Shown here one piece after another: positions 55,690-64,000 of a stretch of 64,000 bases of DNA. The notes beneath the pieces are model-generated. The model ran no database searches, was not told the DNA's origin, and saw only the letters and a list, made by a program, of their open reading frames with translations. Position numbers and translations under genes: made by a program. The stretch is from positions 204,039 through 268,038 of the forward strand of contig BCIJ01000011.1 in the NCBI GenBank assembly GCA_001599935.1, written 5' to 3'. This DNA comes from Holtermannia corniformis. Taxonomy: Eukaryota > Basidiomycota > Tremellomycetes > Holtermanniales. Position 1 is the stretch's first letter; each line of letters begins with the position of its first letter.

Positions 55690-58600
55690 ATGGCAGCCCA
55701 GCAGCCACAGTCAGCGTCGACCATCGCAAAGGTCACAAACACTATAAAGTCATCCATTGTCCCCGGCGAGTCGGAGCTCGCAAAGTGGAAGAGGACGTTT
55801 GAGAGCTTTGCAAAGGTCGAGGTCGAAGGAAAAAAGTGAGTTGGGTTGGTCGTCGTGTTTGAGAGGTGTGAAGAGCTTGTGAGCAACGTCGGCCGACGTG
55901 CCAGAGCTTGTTGCAAGGTTGACCGTCGAGTCGAGGAGCTTCAGGCACGGCTGCGAACCACAGCAGCTCGTAAGATGTCCGGCGGCGTGCGCGGCATCCG
56001 TGGCGGTCACGAGCTGTCGAATACAAGTAGGGCATTTGCTGCACCATCTGTCACCGAATATTGTCTCGAGCTTGCGAGTCTCATCGTTGGCTCCTAATTC
56101 GCTTCAGCCTTGGGAACTACGCAAAGAGCCGAGGGCCTGCTTGAGCTGTAACGTGATGATGGCGATTGGTCACCATATCGACATGCCTTTGGGGGACAAA
56201 TATTGACGACCTCAGGTATCTCGATGTCAACAACTTCATCGATGCTATCGCGCCAACCGATGAAGGCTTCAACCGCATCAAGCGCGAGCAGTACTCTGTC
56301 TGTACGTAACTGCGCAAGAGCCTCTGTTGAGACTGACACGGCAACCTACAGTGTTCCGCGTCGCCGACCTGTCGAAGCGTGGTTTGGTATCATGGGAAGA
56401 TTTCACTGTCTTTGAGACTTGTGAGTCGATTGCCGGGTAGCGAGGTCATTGGCTAATGAACTCCGCGCAGTGCTGAAACGAGTACGCAGATCTGCACGTG
56501 GGCAGATCGAAGGGTGCTGATGGGATCGTAGCCGGATGCCGATTACCAACTGGCCTTTCAGGTGTTCGACGTGTAAGTCAAAACATTCGGTACTCGATCA
56601 TGTCTGACTCGTGCGAACAGCGACGCATCGGGCAACATCACGTTTGACGAGTTCAAATCGGTGCTGTCTGCTGGAATCGAGGCCGGTGGTAAAGATTTTA
56701 TCCGTGCGTGCGGTCCTCTCACCCTCGTTGCATTCTGATGATTTCAAACCTGCAGCGTTCAACTTTGAGTGTGACTGGATCAAGCTTTACCTCGGCAAGC
56801 GTGATGGCTCGCACGTCCTTGGCTGTACGTTGCGTTGCGCACCACCGCCCTGTAGCTCATACTCGCAGACAACGAGTTCACACAGCTCATCAAGGGCCTC
56901 CAGGGCGAGCGCCTCAGACAGGCGTTCCGTTACTTTGACAAGGACGGCGATGGCTACATTTCGCCGAGCGAGTTTCAGAAAATCATCATTGTTTGCTGTC
57001 GCAAAGTTTCTGTATCATAGGTTTGCTGACAAATTTGCATAGGACATTGCCGGTCACAAGCTCTCGGAATCGGTCCTGGAACGCTTGCCAACGTTATGCA
57101 CCCTGACCTCTGGACGGAGGATCAGCTACTCGGAAGTGATTGCTTTCCACAACAGTGCGTTTCCGTGACTGCACAGTCGCCAGCGCTGAACCGATCAGTC
57201 ATTCGCGAGATGGACACTGTTGAGCGCGTGATCCGCGATGCAACGGCTAGGTCCAAGGATGGCCGTATCGACGTGTCGGACTTTTTGAATGAAGCGGCTG
57301 GTAGCATGCGCTATGGCGTGTTCACACCGATGGAGGTGCGTCGGAATTGTACAGTGTTTGGACGAGGCTTACAGGCACAGGCAAACATCATCTGGCACTT
57401 TGCAAGCCGCGGCAATGACCAGCCCGGTCAAAGGCTCGCCGCCGTCGACTTTGCAGCCCTACTCGATGCAAAGGTCCGCCCGCGCGCGACTCTCCTCAAA
57501 GCCACAGCTGACTCGCCATAGTGGCAACCGCCTCAGCTGTCCACTGCAGCTCCCTCTGCCAAGCAAGGCCATGGCTTCCTGGGCGAGCTCGCGCGATCGA
57601 CGTACAACTTCATCCAGGGCGGCATTGCGGGCGGTATTGGCGCAACCGTAGTGTACCCCATTGATCTCGTCAAGACGCGGTATGTCGCTTGCGGTTCATA
57701 AGCCGCTTAACTGAGACCGCTGGTAGGCTGCAGAACCAACGATCAACGGTCGTTGGCGAGGTGTTGTATCGCAATGCTGGAGACTGCATTCGGAAAGTCT
57801 ATGCCAACGAGGGTGGTGTGAGGGCCTTCTACCGAGGGTGGGGACAATGTCATTGACGGGATGATGACTGATCACACACAGGGTCGGGCCTCAACTCGTC
57901 GGCGTGGCACCAGAGAAGGTCGGTCCTGCATCTGTCGGCTCCTCGCAAAATGCTGACTTCTACGTGCAGGCGATCAAACTTACCATCAACGAGTTGATCC
58001 GGAAAAAGGCAACAGATCCAGAGACGGGTAGGATCACCTTGCCATGGGAGATCCTCGCTGGTGGTACGGCTGGTGGATGTCAAGTGGTGCGTCGAGCAGA
58101 TTAGTCTATGAGTGCAACAAGGCTGACAGCCTTGCAGATCGTCACGAACCCTCTTGGTACGCCACATGTGGGCCGCGTGGCGCAAGCTGACATGAGCGCT
58201 TCGAACAGAGGTCTTGAAAATCAGGTGTGTGCTTTTATGTGCGTTGAGTTGCCAATGCTGAGTCGTTCATAGGCTGCAGATGGTGCGGTGACCGCGTAAC
58301 AGCTGCGCGGTACAAGCTGATCAGGTCAGGCTGGTGAAATCGCAAGGGCCGAGGGCGGTACGCAGGTCAGCCGCGGGGCGCTGCACATCATTAGAGGATT
58401 GGGTCTAGTTGGCTTGTACAAGGTTAGGCCAACAATCTGATTGCAGCTGCGCATAGTGCTGACGTAGCTGCCAGGGTGCTTATGCGTGCATTTGGCGGTG
58501 AGTAGTGGGTCGAGTATGATTCACTGTTGCTGACGAGCCACTCAGTGATGTTCCATTCGTGCGTACTGTGAGGACAACAAATGACCGATGCTAAACCTAC

Positions 58601-59365
58601 AACAGTCCGCAATCTATTTCACTGCGTAAGCAGCCCGTGCCTCGTGTTCCACCTAGCTAACGCCACTTGCAGATATGCCCATCTTAAAGTCGGTGGTCTT
58701 GCGCTGCTTGAGCACGACGCTGACTCTAGCGTAGAAAGACGTCTTCGGCGAGGGCAACCGGGGCAAGGTGCTCAGCTTTGGCGAGCTGCTTGCCGCTGCG
58801 GGTATCGCGGGCATGCCTGGTGCGTATCTCGTCGTTGCCGTCGCTTCCAGCTAACATTGCACAGCTGCGTACCTTACAACCCCCGCCGACGTCGTCAAGA
58901 CACGATTGCAAACACAGGCCCGTGCTGGCGAGACGGTCTACAAGGGTGTTGTCGATGGGTTCAGAAAGGTCTACCAAGAAGAGGGGCTCAAGGCGCTGTA
59001 CAAGGGTGGTGTTGCTCGGTAAGTCCGGTGCCGGTCCCAAAGATGCAGACAGTTGACATAAGCAGTGTTATTGTACGTCTTATCTAGCCCGCACACGTGG
59101 TTGCTGACTGACCTCTCAGCGTTCATCACCCCAATTTGGTGTGACGCTCGTTTGCTATGAGCTCTTCCACAAGCACTTCCCTTACCCCTTTGGCGACGAC
59201 CGGCCGCAGGTTGTGCGCCCCACCCGGGCGGCTTCAACCGACATCTCCCGCGTGCGCGCGCGCAACGCACTCAAGATCCTTCTGGATTGCTCCAGTCACT
59301 TTGGCGAGCGCACGCCGGCGCAGCGTTTGGCCCAGTTGCCAAAGGTCTTCCAACAACAAAAGTGA
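55690..59365 (+). CDS. AGC1: Calcium-regulated mitochondrial aspartate/glutamate carrier (AGC1/citrin type)
   Basis: Inner-membrane carrier that swaps mitochondrial aspartate for cytosolic glutamate in the malate-aspartate shuttle. ATG 55690. The N-terminal half has EF-hands: [17 protein letters not shown] and [16 protein letters not shown], so calcium control is expected. The C-terminal half has three carrier repeats: [20 protein letters not shown] with [29 protein letters not shown] with EVLKIRLQ; and [20 protein letters not shown] with [11 protein letters not shown]. The usual YFTAYAHLK and [15 protein letters not shown] are seen too. It ends KVFQQQK at TGA 59363-59365. Many introns, including one of about 390 nt after the first exon. 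It follows PA28 with 273 bases between. Confidence 0.95.
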
Positions 59366-59510
59366 TGGGCGTTGTACATTGATATCTAGGATTATTGTAC
59401 AGATGCAGCGCAGTGCATGCAGATAAGGCGTCCATGCTGCGTTCTTCACTTTGCTTTGCATGGCATCTACGGAAACTGCTGCTGAGCTGGGTGGATTGTC
59501 TCAAGCCACA

Positions 59511-60535
59511 ACACTGTCGCTCGCGCGAAACACGGCTACCGCGTCCGCTGCATCGGTGTATGCCTCGTGTTTCTCGCTCGGCGTACGTGGCGGCGAGACA
59601 AGCAACTCGTCGTTGCTGTCCAGGGCAATCTCGCCTTCTGCGGACTCGAGAGCACTGGCGGGTCAAACGTCAGCAGAGTGGCAGAAGCAGAATGACTTAC
59701 TCAAGAGCAAAGTGAATCCCCATGGTGATAAGAGGGAGGGTGCTGGTCACAGCGCAGACCATGAGGAACCAGCCGCCCTGGCCTAGCGAGACCTGGGTGA
59801 CGGCCTCGTATCCCCCGAGTGCAGGTCCTTGTGAGGTGAGGTCGAGGACATTGCTGATCTTGTCTTGCAGCGACATCACGATGCCGAACGAAGTCCACGA
59901 CAGAATGCAAGAAACGATGGCGCCGAGAAGTGCAATGCCGAAAAGAGTGTGGTAGCTTGACCGGTGGTCCAAAGCTTTTGGCAGCGCGGAATGCTTGGCG
60001 TGGTGCATTGCCTGCCGTTGCGCGTACAGAGCGCAGATTGCAAAGTACAAGGTGAGGATATGACCGACAAATGCTGCGCTCCGTGAGTTCTGATCAACGC
60101 AAGCCCAAGGAAGAATCTCACCTGCAATAGTGACAGGGCCCATAGCTTTGAGCAGCGCAGGCGTGTGGCAGATGGATGTGAGCTCCTTACTGTTGGCCGT
60201 CAGCGCGAGCCAAGGCCGTCCCGATCGACTCACAGTACACCCATCATTCCAATGGCAGGCAACCGGCCAAAGACATCAGTCCACCCATAGCCGATGATTG
60301 CCCGCCCAGCGACGCAATACTCTCCGTTACCCAGCGACTCGCACCAGCCATAGACCCCGAGGCTAACTTCCGCCAGATCAGCACTTTTGGCATCCGTGAC
60401 AGTGACGTGGAGCAGAGCAGACATGGAGGAAGACAAGCTGTGCGGCGGGGGGAGGCAAGAGATGGCAGTGTAAATGACAGTCAACGCGGAGAAAGGGAGG
60501 ATGAACAGGCTGTACGGCGTTTGGGTCGCCTGCAT
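59511..60535 (-). CDS. SUR7/PalI-like four-pass membrane protein
   Basis: Start is taken at ATG 60535 (MQATQTPYSLFILPFSALTV), just before the first membrane segment. The large outer loop has VSLGVYGWCESLGNGEYCVA, with the paired Cys of the SUR7/PalI (Rim9) family. Three more membrane segments follow: AFVGHILTLYFAICAL, FGIALLGAIVSCILSW and GGWFLMVCAVTSTLPLITMG. A short intron near 59690 leads to a cytosolic tail (ELLVSPPRTPSEKHEAYTDA) ending ASDSVVA at TGA 59511. SUR7 proteins mark eisosome domains and PalI acts in pH sensing. The frame stays open upstream to 60844 with ATGs at 60736 and 60793, so a longer start is possible. Confidence 0.75.
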
Positions 60536-60951
60536 CGGTCGACGCTGGGCATCATTCCCGTCGATGTCGTCGCCCGCTTCTAGAAGTGGCGTACAGTCTT
60601 CGGTCGGCTCCCGAAGTGAAAGTGCGTTGCTGTACCACATGCTAAATTCGGCTAGGGTATCGATCAGCGGTCCTGCTGCGAGTACGGTCGCTCTTGTACA
60701 CGCCAGTACAAAGCGGACAAAGCGCGTTTCGTCCATTGTTTCACAGTCTCGGAGCAAAGGAACAAAGGTGACCAGCCCGGTATGTCCTTTCATGCGCAGC
60801 ACTGTGACGCTCGTGTAAAACGACGCCGGCCAAAGGAGTCCCAAGTGATGATACGTATTCTCACTGGCAATATCTTGATCGGGTAGGATTCTACCGAAGC
60901 GCGTGGTACATCCGCCTCCTACAGTACTATCGTCTCATCTGATGAAAGATC

Positions 60952-62744
60952 TCATGAAGTTCGGGGGGCGAGCAACTCTTCCCGAGCTTCAACATCGATG
61001 ATGGTCTCCACGTCGGAATATTCTCTGGCCAAACGTCGTGCTAGTAGCGCGGGACAAAGGGAGATCGCAAACAGTGTGATCCACACAGTCTGACGTGCGG
61101 CTGTACCAGGCATTGCTGCGGTGGAAAGACCGTATTGCCACCTACGACGCGCATCAGTCGTCAGGGTCCGACTGTGGTTAAACTGACCCCATCCATGCAG
61201 GGCCGATGAATCTGCCGATTGACTATCCCGAGTCAGCCATGAGCGAATGCAGCTGATGTAAACATACCCCGACAACGGTGTTGCACGCGTTTGACATTGC
61301 CAACAAGTCTGGGCGAGACATTTCGGCCAAGAGCATGTCGTTGAGGCTGATTCTGTCAGTAGACAACGTAAGGATGGCGAATCACTTACGGCCATGCCAT
61401 TCCGCCAACGATGCGCAACGCTGAGTGTACCACCAAACCGGCGTACAGAATCCACCGGATGGTGGCACTGTTGACCAGCAGCGGCCAAGCTAATGCCGCA
61501 AGGGGCCACACGGACAGCAGCACAACGAGTCCCTGGCTCTTGCCAAAGCGCGACACAGTGTAGCGCACAATGAAGGGTGACGATATCGCGTAGAACAGTC
61601 CGTGACAGGTCAACACAAAGCCTATGGTCGGCACCTGATAAGCTATCAGTCACCTCCTGGAGGATCTTGCGCTACTTGCCGACATGCCAAAGCCCCCTTG
61701 TTCTACTGGCGTAGCTGCCACGATCGTGAGAGCTGTGATATTCGCGAAATCTACAATCTGTGTAGCTGCACTCGTTTAGCAGCATGATGCTGCAGCGAAG
61801 ATGCGACGCACCCAGATATACAGACAGCAATGTTTGGATACCGGGTTGTCGCACGGCTGTCAATGCGCCTGCCCGAGCTCTTGAGTTTCCTGCAGGCTCT
61901 TGTCCGAATGCTTTGCCTAGCGTCTTTGTATACTCAGGAATCGTGCAGTAGGGATCAAGACCCCGTGCATACCTCTGGCAGCCATATGAGGCAGCAGACA
62001 GCCGCCCCGATAGCACTAGATAACTGAGTCACATGCAGATGGTGGCCGGGAGACTCACATGAATCCAATGGCAACTGAGGGCGGAGCGTACGGGTTGAGC
62101 TTGAAAATCTGCATGTCGCCCAGTAGAGGCAATCGGCCTTCCGGTCTTGAGAGCATCCCACCAAGCACGGTCCTGTACATCGATGAATACATACCTAAGC
62201 TGTCTTTCACGCACGCAAAGGACTGCCCCGCAGTGAAGGCAGGTACATAAACCGCATACATGGTGGTGCGAGCGGTTTCGCTAACTTCCCTCGCCAATTC
62301 AGCAGTAATGGTCCGCGTACTGATGTGAACAGCGTTGATACCACCTTCGACATCAGCATCTCCAGTCGTAAAGTTCGGCTTACACATGAAGCGACAGAAA
62401 AGCAGAGCTCTGACGGAATGACTGAATCCCAGCGCGGAGGACCACATCGCGAGCCACAGCATACTTGCCACTAAGACTCTGCGACGACCGATAGTGTCAC
62501 ATAAGCGAGCGACAGGTAACGCGATCGCCCCTTCTACACCCATCATGAGGGCCTCCTGCTCGGCCATTGAGTGCTGCACAACGGCCATACAGCAACTCAC
62601 GGCAAGCCCAGCATAGAAGGAGACATCGGATGCCGATAGCCCAAGATCGGCTAGAAGCTGAGGGACAAAAGGGAAGACGACCCCGTATACGCATGCTGTT
62701 GGGAAGATCAATCTATGTAGTGTGCACCAAGGTGTTCTGACCAT
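60952..62744 (-). CDS. MFS transporter 1
   Basis: Major facilitator family transporter. ATG 62744 (MVRTPWCTLHRLIFPTACVY) leads into VVFPFVPQLLADLGLS and then the cytosolic loop motif GAIALPVARLCDTIGRRRVL, the MFS motif A. Later parts are TVLGGMLSRPEG, IGFM-LSSAIGAAVCCLIWLPE, TVSRFGKSQGLVVLLSVWPL, and a C-terminal WITLFAISLCPALLARRLA, ending EELLAPRTS at TGA 60952. The order of a GGINAVHISTRTITAELARE segment after TM4 is typical of fungal MFS. It is cut by introns of 40-60 nt. It lies next to a related gene in the same direction. The substrate is unknown. Confidence 0.82.
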
Positions 62745-63066
62745 CAGCTGCCCTGGCGGCGATGACCGGAATGAAAGATCGCCATGGGACCACTGTGCCG
62801 GTCATGAAAGTAACAAGATGGCAGTTGCATGGACAAATCACGACGCCCTAGCACTGTGTACGGCCATCGGCACGTCGCCCGACAAAAGGGGTGCGTGTAG
62901 TGACGATCATGACGATCATGACGATCATGACGATCGCTATGATTAGCGCTGTCTCCTTTCACCCCTTATTGGCATGTTCCACATGGTGATGCATTCTCGT
63001 TATGATGTCGTGTAGTCTCATCTATGCGTAGTATCGCGCAGCTCGAAAACCAGTTTTGTGTAAACC
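62745..63066 (-). promoter_or_regulatory. Intergenic region between the MFS genes
   Basis: About 320 bases. It holds the short repeat listed next and should contain the MFS 1 promoter. Nothing else is seen. Confidence 0.35.
62902..62937. repeat. Short tandem repeat of GACGATCAT
   Basis: The 9-bp unit GACGATCAT recurs three to four times in a row, then GACGATCGC. Each unit holds the near-palindrome ATGATCGTC/GACGATCAT. It is a likely microsatellite. Confidence 0.8.
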
Positions 63067-64000
63067 TCAAATGGGGACGATGAGAGGAGTGGTCTCAGTG
63101 GCGAGGCCTTCTTCGACTTCCTTGCTGTCGGTCTGGCCCTGCATGCGGGAGGCTGTGTACAGCGGGAGGGCGGACAGACAGAGCATGATAAGCCAGACAC
63201 CGTTGCGGCCCAAAGTACCCGCAGGTGCCGTGGTCGCCGTGCCGTAGAGCCATCTGTGGCTGCCTCAGTATCGTAGTCAAGCGGCGAGCACATGCGTACC
63301 CGAACAGCACCGGTCCTAGCGTTCGACCGATCGCCTGTGAGAAGGTCAGCTAACAACTCGATCGATTACGCACAACTGACACCTGCTACAGTTGCTAGTG
63401 CGTTGCCCATGGCGCGGAGTTCGGGTCGCGAGTACTCTACGATGAGGAGGTCGAACAGTCTGAGCGATGAGATCAGCTTCAAGTCATCCTACATACGGAT
63501 TGACTCACGCCCATGCCATCGCCGCAAAACATCGTAGACAGAGATGCAGTCCCACGCCGAGCGGTAGCCAGCGCGACAATGCCGATGCTATCACGATAGG
63601 ATACGTCGCTGCCAATACGGGGTAGGCGCTCATCATTGCGAGTAGCGTAGACTTGTTCCCAAATCGAGGAACAAGGAAGGAGACAACAAATGGGGATAGC
63701 AGAGCGTACAAGAGGCCCTCGAGGCTGAGCAAGTAGCCGATCGTGGAAACCTGTTCCACGTCAGGCTAGCGCGGCTAGACCAGCTTTCTCTTACCGGGAG
63801 ATTAAGGCCGCCATCACGCACGGCAGTGCTGGCTACAAGTGCAGTTGCCGCGACGTGGGCGAACTCGTTGATCTGGAACACTGCGGTATAGCTCAGTCAA
63901 CGCAAAAGAGCCCAGTTTGTAACGAAACACTCACTGATAAAGTTACAGACGAGAAGGAGCATGCCGGGCTGGCGTAGCCCTTCCATAATGCTGGCTTTTC
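63067..64000 (-). CDS. MFS transporter 2, C-terminal part (cut by window end)
   Basis: Second MFS gene in the same direction as MFS 1, with stop TGA at 63067 (TETTPLIVPI). The part in view has LRQPGMLLLVCNFI at the window end, matching VRQPGIQTLLSVYL of MFS 1, then INEFAHVAATALVASTAV, VSTIGYLLSLEGLLYALLSP, VVSFLVPRFGNKSTLLAMM, and TLGRNGVWLIMLCLSALPLY. The two genes look like tandem paralogues. The 5' half lies beyond 64000. Introns are short. Confidence 0.82.

Overview
The window is nuclear DNA of a filamentous or yeast-like fungus, most likely a basidiomycete. Genes on both strands are cut by many introns of about 43-60 nt with GT (sometimes GC) donors and a CTGAC-type branch site only a few bases before the AG. 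The gene set is fungal: class II myosin, MNN1-type mannosyltransferase, Git3-like receptor, SUR7/PalI-like protein, PHO85-type CDK, thaumatin-like wall protein. I assign no species. Exon limits were read by hand from protein continuity and splice signals.

Layout. 1-6.2 kb: a translin joined in frame to ATP-dependent NAD(P)HX dehydratase (+), a glycine-rich protein (-), a thaumatin-like secreted protein (+) and a small unknown protein (-). 6.3-12 kb: class II myosin heavy chain (-). 13.6-18.2 kb (+): cytochrome b5 with a 2.4-kb repeat-bearing intron, a TEN1-like OB-fold protein, and TMA7. 18.4-19.9 kb: SSO-type syntaxin (-). 21.2-30.7 kb (+): Git3-like GPCR, small one-pass membrane protein, GH26-like secreted hydrolase, CSC1/DUF221 channel, YPR011C-like mitochondrial carrier. 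31.2-37.3 kb: RhoGAP (+), a membrane protein (-) and an MNN1-type mannosyltransferase (+). 37.7 kb: tRNA-Pro(AGG) with intron (-). 38.4-41.8 kb (+): a two-domain serine-protease-fold protein and a histidine phosphatase. 41.9-44.7 kb (-): a large disordered protein with membrane C-terminus. 46.4-51.5 kb (+): bHLH factor, PHO85-type CDK, DUF1275 membrane protein. 51.6-54.1 kb (-): a secreted protein and a membrane protein. 54.3-59.4 kb (+): PA28/REG-type proteasome activator and the calcium-regulated aspartate/glutamate carrier. 59.5-64 kb (-): SUR7/PalI-like protein and two tandem MFS transporters, the second cut by the window end.

There is no operon-like system. Most genes are housekeeping, membrane or wall functions. 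The unusual content is in gene structure: the translin/NAD(P)HX dehydratase fusion; microexons of 4, 9, 9, 11, 14 and 15 nt; a start codon apparently split by an intron; repeated GC-AG introns; a long intron carrying about six degenerate copies of a ~280-bp unit; and a thaumatin gene whose last intron would switch a membrane-anchor tail for a basic tail.
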